Source: Calamus simplicifolius (lineage: Eukaryota > Streptophyta > Magnoliopsida > Arecales > Arecaceae). Taken from it: a stretch of DNA of 64,000 nucleotides. The notes beneath the pieces are model-generated. The model was not told the origin of the DNA. It did no database searches and was given only the letters and a program-made list of their open reading frames with translations. The position numbers and the translations under genes were made by a program. Shown here piece by piece: positions 44,058 to 54,869 of this stretch (within the stretch, counting starts at the first letter, position 1; every line of letters starts with the position of its first letter). The stretch spans positions 348,696 to 412,695 of the forward strand of contig UESW01004382.1 of the NCBI GenBank assembly GCA_900491605.1, given 5' to 3'.

Positions 44058-44246
44058 TGTGATGCCCCTTCCAATAGTCCCATATCGAAATTGAGAGTTG
44101 GTTGTATAGTTTATAACCAGTTAAGAAAAATAGACAAGTACCAATTGGATCCTTTTTGGGCTATGGTGGTCCAAGTTGGTGTGATCTTATCCATCATGCT
44201 TTTTGTAACGAAATGGTTCATGGGTTTGCGGGCCCGGATTGTTACA
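44058..44246 (+). repeat. 3' LTR of the TRIM
   Basis: TGTGATGCCCC ... CGGATTGTTACA, 189 bp, followed by TGGAG. Confidence 0.95.
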
Positions 44247-44368
44247 TGGAGCCTATAACAAGAAGAAGAAGACTTAGGTAACCTTCTTCTACCTAGCGAT
44301 AACATGACCATAGAAATAAAGCCCATCAAACTGTGATCTTTTCTGCATTCAAATAATCAATTTCTAAC

Positions 44369-44450
44369 CTTCATTGGTATTAGAGCCCAGTTTAGGTTTC
44401 CATGCCTGCCTTCATTGGTATTAGAGCCTAGTTTAGACTTCCATGCCAGC
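44369..44450 (+). repeat. Tandem 41-bp duplication holding two primer-binding-site-like words
   Basis: Units at 44369-44409 and 44410-44450 both begin CTTCATTGGTATTAGAGCC. TGGTATTAGAGCC resembles a plant retrotransposon primer-binding site with one change. The preceding ATTTCTAACCTTCA could be an LTR end, so the TRIM may lie within an older LTR. Confidence 0.75.
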
Positions 44451-45938
44451 CTCATTAGCCGCATTGGAGGTCATAGAAACCCAAAGGCATGGATCCATAG
44501 AGACAGCAAATGCTTTGGCCACATGTCACCATAGTGCACCCAAATGGGGAAATACATGAGGCTCTCACCTATGGCATGCATCCTAATCAAGGTCATGGAT
44601 GGATTACATGGTGAGAGCACTATGGTGGATATTGGCTTCTACATCTAATATCCATCAGTCGCTAGATTCCAAGGAGTGTTAATCATCACCTTATCCATGG
44701 CCTTTGGTTCTACTCGACCAAATATATATAGCCCCCTTTGAATGGCCACATCTCCACTCAAATTGTATTTTGTGAGTTCTTCAGCCACTAGAGATGTGAG
44801 AGATATGGGTGCCATGCACAGTCGTTGGCCACCAGCAATATATCCCTCAATTGCCATTGCAAAGGAAAGTTTGGGCCACCTTAAAGCTCTACCACTTGCA
44901 TGAAATTGTCTTCACCATTATCCTCTTTGACTACTATAAAAGCTGGGGATGGGTTTCCCATGGCTGTAACTAGTAGTTGGGAGGGTGTACCTTTCTTAGC
45001 TATGCAGTTTAGCTCCCTAGTTAATGGATTGTGGGGTTCAAGTGGCATGGCTTTGTAAATTTGATGAAAGCAAGGCCTCTTTTCCCATCGCGAGCCAGCA
45101 CAATTAGATAAGTTGTTGACATGGCACATACCATGGTAGCTTATATGGTTGCTGACCTAAACACCATATGGCCCTATGATGCTATAATGATGTGGCTTAC
45201 GGTAGCTAACTTGGCACTGATGACATGACCACTTACATGGTAAGCTAACGTGATGGCCAAATGAAGTGACATAACAACATGGTGATGGCATGGTAGAACA
45301 TGTGGGTGTAGGTGGCTGCCACATGTTTTTGGGCATCATTAGGGACTTGGATGTAATTTTATAAGGTTTCAGGGACCTATTATTAACTTTACCAATGGTA
45401 GGGATTATTAAATAGTTTCCTACAATAATAGGGACTCTAAATTAATTTTTCCTAAAAAATAAACACAAGTTCATAAACATTTTGTTTTTAATAGAAAAAG
45501 GACATCTCCTTTGTAAATGCCTTCAAAATCATAGGAAACTAGAAGAAAATCATAAGAAATTTTTGATGGTGGTATAATTATCATGCTTGGTGCATAGATG
45601 AAATTTTGAATTAATTTATGCCAACATTTGCTAATTTCGATGAAAAATTACATTGATGGTCTATAAAATTCAAAGATTGCACATACAAATAATGCCATAA
45701 TACATAATTATTAAATTTAGGGGATGGTTGTGCATGAATATATTTTGAAGTTGGCATAATATTTATGCTTAGTGCTAAAGTTAACCATTTCATGTTATAA
45801 TTAGCTTATTCATGGTAATAATTCTTGAATTATATGATATGTTCACATTGATGCCTTGTGTTTAATGTGGATTTATTTCAACAAGAATTATTTTTTGTGG
45901 ATTTAGAGATAAGTTGTTTAAAGTGAAAAATAGTTAGA
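44451..45938. other. Unassigned sequence, possibly interior or LTR of an old retroelement
   Basis: Minus-strand frames of 60-82 codons (e.g. 44645-44857, 44881-45129) have protein-like composition but no motif I recognise. ACATGG/CCATGT words recur between 45110 and 45310. If the duplicated primer site is genuine, this could be a decayed internal region. Confidence 0.35.
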
Positions 45939-45955
45939 TTAAGTGCTCTATGTTA
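45939..45955. repeat. 17-bp target-site duplication of the RTE LINE, left copy
   Basis: TTAAGTGCTCTATGTTA, repeated exactly at 49171-49187. Confidence 0.96.
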
Positions 45956-46259
45956 AACTCCGCTAAGGCCGGCCCAAGCTTGGGTAAAGGAGGAGGGTTG
46001 CGATAGGTAGCTAACAGCCAGCGTAAAACTCGTTAGATCCCTTAAAATATGAATCTACTAAATTAAACTTTGAGAAGGACTAGATGTCCCCATTAAGAGA
46101 CACATTGCATCTGCCTCTGAATATTTAAAAAAATGGGCAAGGGATGGCTGCATCGGTGTTCGGATGTGGTGATAAGTGAGCAAGGGTTCCTGCATTATGG
46201 ACGAATGCAGATAAAGAAGTTAATCCATGATAGTCAGATTAGAGTAGTAACTTGAAACA

Positions 46260-49163
46260 TAGGTTCATTAACAGGTAAAGCTATGGAGATAGTGACACTA
46301 TGATTAGGAGAAAAGTAAATATAATATGCTTACAAGAGACTAAATGGGTAGATGAAAGATCTAAAAAAATAAAAATATGCTATAAATTATATTATACTAA
46401 TAAACATAAAAATAGAAATAGAGTAGGAATAATTATAGACAATAATTTTAAGAAATATGTTGTTAAGGTAACTAGGAAAAGAGATTGGATTATATCACTA
46501 AAACTTATAATTGAGAATAATATAATTAACATAATTAGTGCACATGCACACAAGTAAGATTAAACTAACAAACTAAGACACAAATTTGGGAAGACATAGA
46601 TGAAGTAATGTAAGAAATACCACAAGAAGAAAACATATTTTTGGAAGGAGATTTTAATGGACATATAGGTAAATAGAGCGATGGATATGAAAGTACATGG
46701 AGGATATGAATTTGGAGATAAGAATAAAGTCGGCGTGATCTTATTAAATTTTGTAGTGGCGTATAATTTAACAATAGCAAACACTTATTTTAATAAGAGA
46801 GATGAATATTTAATAATATTTAAAAGTAGATTTAATAAAAGTTAAATAGACTTTTTCTTAACTAGAAAGGTGGATAAAATAACATGCAAAAACTGAAAAG
46901 TTATTAGAAGAAAATTTAACATCACAATATAAGATAATGGTAGCAGGCATATGGATAAAAATAAAATCTAGAGTAAAATATAAAATTATTAATCCAAAAA
47001 TTCAATGGTGGAAGTTGAAAGAGAAAAACTAGAATTATTTAAAGAAAAGTTAGTAAGAGAAATGACTATGAATATAAGTAGTGATCCTAATTTAATATGA
47101 AAAAAGTAACCAAATGCATAAAAAACATAGCAAAAGAAGTTCTAAAATAATCAAAAGGAGTAGGACTAGCAGAAAAAAAACTTGATGGTCGAACAAGAAA
47201 GTTTAAGCTACCATCAATCTTAAAAGGATAAACTATAAAATTTGGCAAGAGGCTAGGATGAGGAAAGTCTTAAAAAGTATAGGGATGCAAAGAAAAAAAA
47301 AAAAAGTGGTAAGTAATACCAAACTTAAAGCTTATGATGATTTATATAATAGACTAGATACGAAAGAAGATGAAAAGATATATATAAACTATCAAAACTA
47401 AGAGAAAAAAATAAAAGATCTTGACTATATTAAATATATTAAGAATGAAGATGAAAGAGTCTTAATAAAAAAATAAGAGATAAAAGAATGATGAAAAAGC
47501 TATTTAAAATTTTATTAACTAAAAATAACTTAATAAATTTAAGGATAGAAGGATATGATAACCTAAGAGTAACAAATGAACATAATTTTTTTGCAAATTT
47601 AGTATGCTTGAGGTTAAAAAGTCTTTGAATAAAATAAAAATGCAAAGGCATAAGGACTAGATGTGATCCCTATTGAGGTTTGGAAAGGCTTAGAAGAGAT
47701 TGGAGTCATATGGTTAACCAATTTATTTAACAGGATTGTAGCAACTAAAAGAATGCCGGATGATTAAAGAAAAAGCAAATTAATATTCATATACAAAAAT
47801 AAAAAAGATATTCAAAACTGTACAAATTATAGGGAAATTAAGCTAATGAGTCATACAATAAAATTATGAAAGAGAGTAATAGAAAATTGAATAAGAGCTA
47901 AAACTTTAATGTCAAATAAATAATTTAAATTTATGCCTGAAAGATCGACCATGGAAGCTATTTATTTATTAAGAAGATTGATGAAGAGATATAGAAAAAA
48001 GAAAAAAGACCTTCATATGGTCTTTATTGATTTAGAGAAGCATATGATAGAGTACCTAGATATTACGGTGGGTTTTAGAGAAAAAAGTAGTTATCAAAAG
48101 GTACATAGAATTAATAAAAAATATGTATAATAGCGGTGGATTTTAGAGAAAAAAGTAGTTATCAAAAGGTACATAGAATTAATAAAAAATATGTATAATA
48201 GAGCAATAACTATTGTTAAAATAATAATAGAAGAAACTAGTGAGTTTTCAATTACTGTAGGTTTACATCAAGGATCTGCCTTAACTCCATATCTTTTTGT
48301 ATTAGTTATGGATGAATTAAACAAATATATTAAAAATAATATCCCATGGAGTATGTTATTTGCAGATGATATAGTGTTGATTGATGAAACTAAATTTGAA
48401 GTAAATGCTAAGCTAGAGATTTGAAGAGTGGCTTTAGAATCTAAAGATTTTAAGATTAGTAGAACTAAAACTGAATACATAAAATATAATTTTAATGGGA
48501 GTAGAAATATAATTAAAGAAACAATGAAGATTGTAAGTCAAGATATATCAAGGAGTAAAAAATTAGGTATTTGGGATCAATCATCCAGTAAGAAGGTGAA
48601 ATAGGTGAAGAAATGAATCATAGAGTTAAAACAGGATGGATTAATTGAAGGAATATTTTGAGAGTATTGTATGATCAGCACATCCCATTAAAATTGAAAG
48701 AAAAAATTTATAAAACCACTATTAGGCCAGCTATGCTATATGGAACAAAGTGTTCGGCAATATTGAAAAAACATGTGAATAAATTAAGTGTGATAGAAAT
48801 GCGTATGTTAAGATGGATATATGGTAAAACTTTAAAAGATATAATTAGAAATAAACATATAAGAGAAATGATAGGAGTAGCTCTAATTGAAAATAAAATG
48901 AGAGAAAATCGATTGCGATGTTTGGACATATACAACATAGACCTTTAGATGCTTTAGTTAGAAAGAGTGATCTTTTAACAATCCATGATAAGGATAGAGG
49001 TAGAGGTAGACCTAAACTAACATGGATAAAAATAATTAAAAAATATATAACTATTTATAATTTGAATGTCGACTTGGTCCTAAATATTGCAGAGTGGAGG
49101 AGGAAGCAGATTCATGTAGCCAACCCCATGTCATTGGGAAAAGGCTTAGATGAGTTGAGTTGA
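46260..49163 (+). pseudogene. RTE endonuclease / reverse transcriptase remnant
   Basis: The protein nicks target DNA and copies its own RNA at the nick. The endonuclease N-terminus reads VNIICLQETKWVDERSKKIK, with the catalytic Glu in LQET, and an RDWIISLKLII block follows. Later frames show FMPERSTMEAIYLLRRLMKR and KKDLHMVFIDLEK (RT motif A with Asp), GLHQGSALTPYLFVLVMDEL, then MLFADDIVLIDET with the catalytic ADD intact (~48352). After these come PAMLYGTKCSAILKKH, IEMRMLRWIYGKT, RGRGRPKLTW and the final LGKGLDELS. The last codons lie inside the conserved 3' tail, so there is almost no 3' UTR. Many stops and a 68-bp internal duplication make it inactive. Confidence 0.93.
48066..48201 (+). 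repeat. Tandem duplication of 68 bp inside the RTE RT domain
   Basis: CGGTGGGTTTTAGAGAAAAA (48066) and CGGTGGATTTTAGAGAAAAA (48134) start two copies that agree at all but one position that I can see. Sixty-eight is not a multiple of three, so it shifts the frame. Near identity implies it is recent. Confidence 0.96.
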
Positions 49164-49170
49164 GTTGAGT

Positions 49171-49187
49171 TTAAGTGCTCTATGTTA
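49171..49187. repeat. 17-bp target-site duplication of the RTE LINE, right copy
   Basis: Matches 45939-45955 exactly and abuts the (TTGAG)n tail. Confidence 0.96.
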
Positions 49188-49702
49188 CTAAATAAGTGAT
49201 GATTATGAGCTTAGAGAAATCTTTGATCATAATTTTTAGAAAGAGTCTCTAAATTTGACTATTTTTACATGATAAATGATACTATGACATGTGCTTAATA
49301 TCTAAACCTTACTTGAATAAATATAGTGATAGTCTTTGAGACTATTATAGCTAGCCTTAATAAAGATGAAAAAGATAGATAGACAAACTATGATATATGA
49401 CATAAAAAGATTTAGTATCTGCCAAGTGAGTTAAAAGTCTTAGAAACCCTCACCACTACTATGATCTTGCTTGAAGAGGGCAATTTTGCATATAGTGCCA
49501 CTGAGATCGAGTAGTTTATGATAATTGGTAAAAAAAGATTATTTTACATGCTTTGCAATGTTAAGTAGCATGCACAATAACCTTATAAGGGAATTTGAGA
49601 ATTTTCCCATAGCCCAAGACATGTGGAATCAATAATTAATAAAATTTGATTAGACCTATGGTATAAGGCTTCATATTTAAACTTGAAATTAATACAGTAT
49701 AC
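49188..49702. other. Intergenic DNA, no gene seen
   Basis: Continuous with the sequence before 45939 once the RTE is removed. Probably old repeat DNA, no family assigned. Confidence 0.45.
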
Positions 49703-50917
49703 TGTATTGAACCTAAGGGTCCAAAATTGCATGTTTTGATGAAAATAAGATTTTGATTAATGGACCAATGCAATACTTGAGTTTATATGTATTGATAGAC
49801 AAGTATGATGTTTGATTCAAATTAAAGTATAAATAAAATTTTATTTGGTACATACTAGATTATAAAGAAAGTTAAGTGGTATGTAAGGAGTCCAAGTCAA
49901 AGAAAAATAACAGAAAATCACTCCAGAATGTCCAAAAGAAGTTTTCAATTGGTAATACAATAATCATAAAACTTGATATGAGAGTGATTATACAAGGCTC
50001 AAGTTTCATTCAAATAATCTGACTAGCTTTTGGATAAAAAATGCATGAAAAAAATAAAAAAACCTAAAACTATTATAGTGCTAGTTGATCGCTCCTACAA
50101 TATCGGTTAACTATTTTATAATACCGCTATAATACTAGTTGACCATTGCTGTAGTATCATTCGATTGAAAATTTTAGAAAACTATGACTGATCTTTGTGT
50201 CTCGAGTGATTAATTGAGAGCAATTGGTCGACTATCAAAAAGCTCTAACGACTAGTTTCAATTGATCGTTGGAAGGTGGTTTTGGGTCCCTATAGCTTGT
50301 TTAATTTTTTTTTTTCATTCTCTTAAATTTAAAACTTTGACACTAGTTTTATTCATGGATTAAGGATTAAATTCATTGATGTTTCTTAGAAAAAATAATG
50401 TTCTTGAGCCTATCATGCATATCTTCTCTTAATCCAAGCTTAAAGCAAATATTCTTTTTTTTTTGAGAGAGTGTTATTGCTCTTTATCTTATTGAAGAGA
50501 TTGAGGGTTCATCCTAAGCCTATGAAAAGGATAGTTAGGGTTCCCTTTAAACCCACGAAAAGAAATTATGAGGGTTCCTCCTAAACTCAATAAAGGAAGA
50601 GGGGTAAGGATTTGGTCTTCACCCATATAGAAAAGATTGGTATAGTGAAAATTCTAAGGTGTCTTAGGTAGTAGTTGGATAAGAGGTGCTAAACCACTAT
50701 AATTTTTTTATGCCTCATTACTTATTTACTTTCTTGCACTTATTCTTATTTGTTATTGTATAATATCTTGTGCAAATTTTAAATTGACATATTTGATACT
50801 TATGTTCCATTTTAGTTATTACACTTGTCATACTAAGCTTTAGTTTTTTATTTTATAAACCCTGCCCTCCAACACCCCCCCTCCCTCCCCCAACAATTGA
50901 GTTGCCTAGAGACAACA
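49703..50917 (+). repeat. 5' LTR of a truncated Sirevirus-type copia (about 1.2 kb)
   Basis: Candidate start TGTATTGAACCTAAGGGTCC; the end GAGACAACA lies two bases before a primer-binding site. Shares with the other Sirevirus LTRs the GTGCTAAACCACTATAA box (~50687) and a C-rich run before the end. The left boundary is inferred from the TG...CA rule only. Confidence 0.6.
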
Positions 50918-50919
50918 AG

Positions 50920-50931
50920 TGGTATCAAAGC
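50920..50931 (+). promoter_or_regulatory. Primer-binding site of the truncated Sirevirus-type element
   Basis: TGGTATCAAAGC, one change from TGGTATCAGAGC, correctly spaced after the LTR. Confidence 0.85.
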
Positions 50932-50974
50932 TAGGTTTCTAATCTATTGACCTAACCATTAAGGAGTAAAGACT

Positions 50975-51410
50975 ATGGCAATCATATGAAGTTTATCTTT
51001 TGATGAGTATCAAGCCACCATATGTCTCTTTTATTCAATGGAGTTCTCTATGCCTATTAGAAGGCTAGGATGAAAATATCCATTTAATCCATGAACTATG
51101 ATGCAAGGAGAAACATAATCTATGGATATAAGACTTCCATAAAAGAGATAAATGAGGCTAAAATTCCAAAAGAAAATATGAGTTCAGTAATGAAGAAATT
51201 AGATCTTTTCAAGCAAATGCCAAAGCCATGAATATCATATATCATGCTTTAGATAGCAAAATTTTAATAAGGTTTCAACATGTAAAACTTCTAAGAAGAT
51301 ATAGGATAAACTCAAAGTTACCCATGAGGGTATTCATTAAGATAAGAAATCTAAAATTAGAATGCTAGTTTATGAATATGAACTTTTCAAAATGGAATGC
51401 AAAGAATCTG
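50975..51410 (+). pseudogene. gag: Sirevirus-type Gag fragment
   Basis: The ATG at 50975 is followed by a stop after four codons. Further frames read SLSFDEYQATICLFYSMEFS, then NFNKVSTCKTSKKI and DKLKVTHEGIH, then SKIRMLVYEYELFKMECKE. These match the N-terminal Gag pattern of this lineage (TCKTAKEIWDKLEVTHEGT; SKISMLV-x-x-YELFKM). The element ends abruptly near 51447, next to unrelated GC-rich sequence; everything from the zinc knuckle on is missing. Confidence 0.75.
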
Positions 51411-51449
51411 TTTTCAAAAATAGAATGCAAAGAACTTTTCTAAATTAGA

Positions 51450-52584
51450 ATGCTACCAGGAGCCACCTCCTCCACAGTTGGCACCTCGCTGGTAGGCGAG
51501 GGTGCCATTGCTGACTCGGGAGTCTATGTCACCTCGGGCACAGTTACCGGGGTCGCCATTGGCCCATCACCCCTAGTTTGCAAAGAGGCTTCCTTCGCCC
51601 TTAGCTCCATCATCGCCACTGGGCGAACAACCAAATTGGGGTCGGTTGCCCTTGGATGGGCAACTTGGGCCTCCGTAGTCGGGGCTGCCTCATGGCAGGC
51701 CCCTTGAGATCAAGGCGGCATCGAGCATGATGGGCGGGGTTTCTTCATCTCCTTCTTTCCTGTGTCACCAGCCAACTCTTTCCTCTTTTTGCCGATCCCC
51801 TTTAGTTCGTCAAGGGAGAACTTCATCCCTGCGACAAGTACACAGAAAGTTAGAAAAGAAAAGAGAGAAAAGTGAACGAAGAAAGAAAGGCACCCCTGCA
51901 CTCACCTAGGGTTGCTGGGCTCACGTCGGCTTCAAATATGTTCTTCTCCAACAAAAGAACCCGATAGGGAGGGATTTGGGAGTTCAACAATTGGTCGAAC
52001 ACCTCCCTATTGGCCTGCTCTACAGCTGAGTTTTTATTTGGGGATTGGTCTGGCTCCCCCCACTTCTTTCTCACTCCACCTACGTGGGCAAAAAGAAATG
52101 GGACTTCATCCCTTGATGGAAGAAGGAAGATCAAGTTTGAGCACTCTCCCCTGCCAGGGAGCAAAAAACCACCATCCTTGCTTCAGTAGGATGGCGATGG
52201 AGGAAATACATGGCCCGAAACAAAGAAACTCTAGTCACCAAGTTATAAAAATGGCAAAGTACTATGAAGGCACAAATAATCCTAAAAGTGTTTGGGGAAG
52301 CTGCGCCAGAAGAAGGTCGTACCTCTTTAGGAGGCTTGCTATGAAGAAATGGAAGGGAAGGCGAAGTCCTACCTTAAAAAATTTCTCATACAATGAGATT
52401 CCTCTGATGGGGCCAGAATTACCCTGTCGTTGGGATCAGGGGCAGACAACCTAATCCCTTTCGGGACTCTATACATAACCCTAAGATCTTTCACTTCCGA
52501 TCGGGTCATAGTCGAAGGGATGCTCTTTGAACCGATCGAGCTCAAGACAATGGCCCGAGGAGGCTCTTGATGAACCAAAGTCAT
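51450..52584 (-). pseudogene. Gypsy-type gag-like ORF remnant (Transposase_28 / 'putative gypsy type transposon' family)
   Basis: Minus-strand frames begin MTLVHQEPPRAIVLSSIGSK and carry SEVKDLRVMYRVPKGIRLSA then DRVILAP. This is the L-R-x-x-Y-x-I-P-x-x-x-x-L and P-x-x-x-D-R-V pattern that opens this family. A later frame has AHVGGVRKKWGEPDQSPNKN, then PPYRVLLLEKNIFEADVSPA, then KFSLDELKGIGKKRKELA. An Ala/Pro/Thr-rich tail runs to 51450. The normal LRFPLHPF-type core is broken by stops. Codon use is markedly GC-richer than the flanks. No LTR pair was identified for it. Confidence 0.6.
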
Positions 52585-52599
52585 CGAGGGCTCATGGGC

Positions 52600-53221
52600 C
52601 GCTTTGGAAGAAGAAGAAGAATTTCTAGCATAAACTTCTTACCCTTCCTACAAAGAGGTCTAGGGTCCATAACTACTCTAAAGAAGGGCAGAAAAATCCA
52701 AAAGGATGACCCGAAGAAAGAAGGAGAAGACCAACCTGTGGAACAAGAAAATGTATCCGAAAGACTTAGAGACGAAAGGAGAAGAAAAAACTCTTTCTCT
52801 GAGAGTATTAAAAACACAAAAAGCTCTCTGGAAAGGATGAAAAGTTTTTATTCAAAGATTTTCAAAATGAAAAATCATCCCGTCAGATAGCACACCATGT
52901 GGATAGTTGCAATTGGGAGTTGTCATCTCAACCTCAACCGACAAATAGTTCTTTGGTGGTGCCTGGGTGAATGCAACTCGTAGTGGGGTAATAATGATGC
53001 GCGGCTCCTTGCCATTTGAAAATGTTGCCTGATTCTATACGGTGGCTTATTGTTTACCAATGGCTCTAAATTAATGATGTCTGAATCTTGATGTGATGAA
53101 GCTTTTACTCCTTTTGCTTGGTGGATGCAAGGCTCGTGGCCGCACAAGCTCATAAGTGGGGGGCATCTGATGGGGCTGATAGGGCAGCACCTAATTGACG
53201 ATGGTGACCGCGCTCCCGGAT
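52600..53221 (-). other. Purine-rich, GC-richer flank of the gag-like remnant
   Basis: Likely leader of the same minus-strand element. Frames lack recognisable motifs; a GAAGAAGAAGAA run lies near 52605. Confidence 0.35.
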
Positions 53222-53347
53222 GGCTACCCAAGTAGGACCTTTAGTCGGTCATCCAAGTAGGACCTCCAACCGGCCACCCAGATATAACCTCCAGTTGACC
53301 ACTCGAGTAGAACCTCCACTCGGCCACCTGGGTAGGATCTTCTTGTG
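53222..53347 (+). repeat. Tandem repeat, five units of about 25 bp
   Basis: Units of the form GGCCACCCAAGTAGGACCTC begin at 53222, 53248, 53273, 53298 and 53323, each diverged by a few bases. Such arrays are common in U3 regions of plant LTRs; the following 53540-53830 has an LTR-like feel (ACACAGAGAGAGACTTCTC ... ACTAACTTGATCATCAAAG) but I could not find a partner. Confidence 0.8.
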
Positions 53348-53830
53348 GGGCCCATGCATGATCTCTACTGCACACAATAGTTTGCACGATCCTCCCATGA
53401 TCCTGAATCTCAACGAAAAGATTCTTGGTCATGGACATGGGAGGCAAATCCCGCAAATCCTGCTATGGCCACCCAGGCCCAGCAAATTCTGTCAATTTTG
53501 TTAGGTAGAAGCAAATCCCGCTAATTCAGTTATTTCAGGAACTCCCATAAATGATATGAGGGACCTTCAACCAGGTATGAACACATACACTCACACAGAG
53601 AGAGACTTCTCTCAGCACTCAAGCTTTCCCTCAAGATTAGGGCTATTACCCAAAACACTAACTTGATCATCAAAGTGTCCCTGCCGAAATCCCTGGCTTA
53701 GGGACTTTCTGTAAGTTTTCGGTTGAGAAAAGCTCATCGAAGGATCTTTGGTCCACCAGAGAAGATGATCGGAGGCTCACCGACGAACGAGGCGATGTCT
53801 TGGAACAATAGGAAAGAAAAAAATAGCTAA
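53240..53830 (+). repeat. Possible LTR fragment, plus strand
   Basis: The order direct repeats, then CTCTCAGCACTCAAGC, then CACTAACTTGATCATCAAAG TGTCC and GGATCTTTGGTCCACCAGAG resembles R-U5 regions of monocot gypsy LTRs. No terminus, primer-binding site or second copy was found. Confidence 0.3.
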
Positions 53831-53889
53831 ATCATTTAACAAAAAAATAAAACAATAACATGAGATGTTCAGGTACGGTTGAAGACATG

Positions 53890-54800
53890 CATACTTCACT
53901 GCTTGCATCTGAGAGATTCCCAAAGTAGCACATCAGGGGGAATTTCTTTTTTTAAATAAATAGAATAGTTACGCAATGAAGATTTGCATTAAAAAATAAA
54001 AAAAAACAAAATTTTTATGATGGAATAGAAGTAGGACAAAAATGTAGATCAAAATATTAGTAAACCCTAACATGATGAACTAGAGAACCTCTGCAAACAG
54101 GAATTATCTGATCATCTGTAAAGTTGATGGAGAAGCAGATTCACACCTCACGGAATGAAGAGTTAAGGTTCAATAAAATTACACCAATCAAAGCATAGAA
54201 CAAAAAGAGAGAATAGATGTTTTACCTGTTGAAGAAACAAAACAAAATAAAATTCTTATAGATCCTTATAGATTCGCAGAAGGGTAATTGAGATCTAACA
54301 ACATCTCAGACTTTTCTTCTCTTTTGTGAATCGCTCTGCTTTCAAAAAAAAAAATAAATCATGGCACTTCCTGCTGATTCTTGCACCTATAAACCACAAA
54401 ATCCAGTCATTCAAATCCAGACATTCAAAAGTAAGGTACGAAATCAAATAGAATCGAAAAATAGCAATCAAACCAAAGTCTAATTCTTAATCAATAAATG
54501 GAGGCCACAAAGATTTCTAATCAGATGTTGGCATCAGAACTTAATTTATAAATAAAATTAGAACAAGGGACAATGAACACTAAATGAATGAGATTTTTAC
54601 CTTCCTTTGGCTCATCTTCTCCCGCGGCGATTTGGAGACTTGGAGGCAATCTAACCCTCCTTCGGCCTAGCCTTTGAAACTGATCTACAAATTTATATCG
54701 GCATTTGGTGATATCTTACTTCCACGTAGATGGATGCACAGGAGGCTTGGCTTCCCACGGTGCTTAGGTTTTGTTGAAAAATTTATTTATTTATTTATTT
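53890..54800 (-). other. Candidate host transcript start with spliced leader exons
   Basis: On the minus strand a TATA-like GATATAAATTTG (~54690) lies before a GC-rich leader (CGCCGCGGGAGAAGATGAGC, ~54625) that ends AAAGGAAG|GTAAAAATC at about 54600. Further acceptor- and donor-like sites follow: TGGTTTATAG|GTGCAAG near 54390, TTCTTCAACAG|GTAAAAC near 54225, CAACTTTACAG|ATGATC near 54120. No meaningful protein emerges, so this could be the 5' part of a degraded or non-coding gene. Confidence 0.25.
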
Positions 54801-54869
54801 TAGAGAAAATGGTTTTGGATAACGTGCATTTCTGAAGATGTAGTAAGAATCTTTGTTAAAAAGAAAAAA

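Larger units (their letters stand above)
43685..44246 (+). mobile_element. TRIM (terminal-repeat retrotransposon in miniature), 562 bp
   Basis: Two LTRs of about 190 bp (43685-43874 and 44058-44246) share TGTGATGCCC, AATAGTCCCATATCGAAA, ACAAGTACCAATTGGATCCT and GTTACA. A perfect primer-binding site follows the first, and a purine tract, AAGGGGAGTAGAT, precedes the second. A 5-bp duplication TGGAG flanks the whole. The 183-bp interior codes for nothing, so enzymes of an autonomous relative must have moved it. The structure is complete. Confidence 0.96.
45956..49170 (+). mobile_element. Full-length RTE-clade non-LTR retrotransposon (3.2 kb)
   Basis: The start AACTCCGCTAAGGCCGG and end AAAAGGCTTAGATGAGTTGAG(TTGAG)n are bracketed by a perfect 17-bp duplication. 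Length (3215 bp), an endonuclease-RT layout, the lack of a poly(A) tail and a short-repeat 3' end fit RTE elements. The ORF is broken by many stops. It is the apparent parent type of the 118-bp derivative (1943-2060) and of the orphan tail (23969-23995). Confidence 0.95.

Noticed and set aside
44645..45339. Minus-strand ORFs with protein-like composition
   Set aside because: No domain recognised and repeated CCATGT words suggest repeat DNA; kept only as unassigned sequence.
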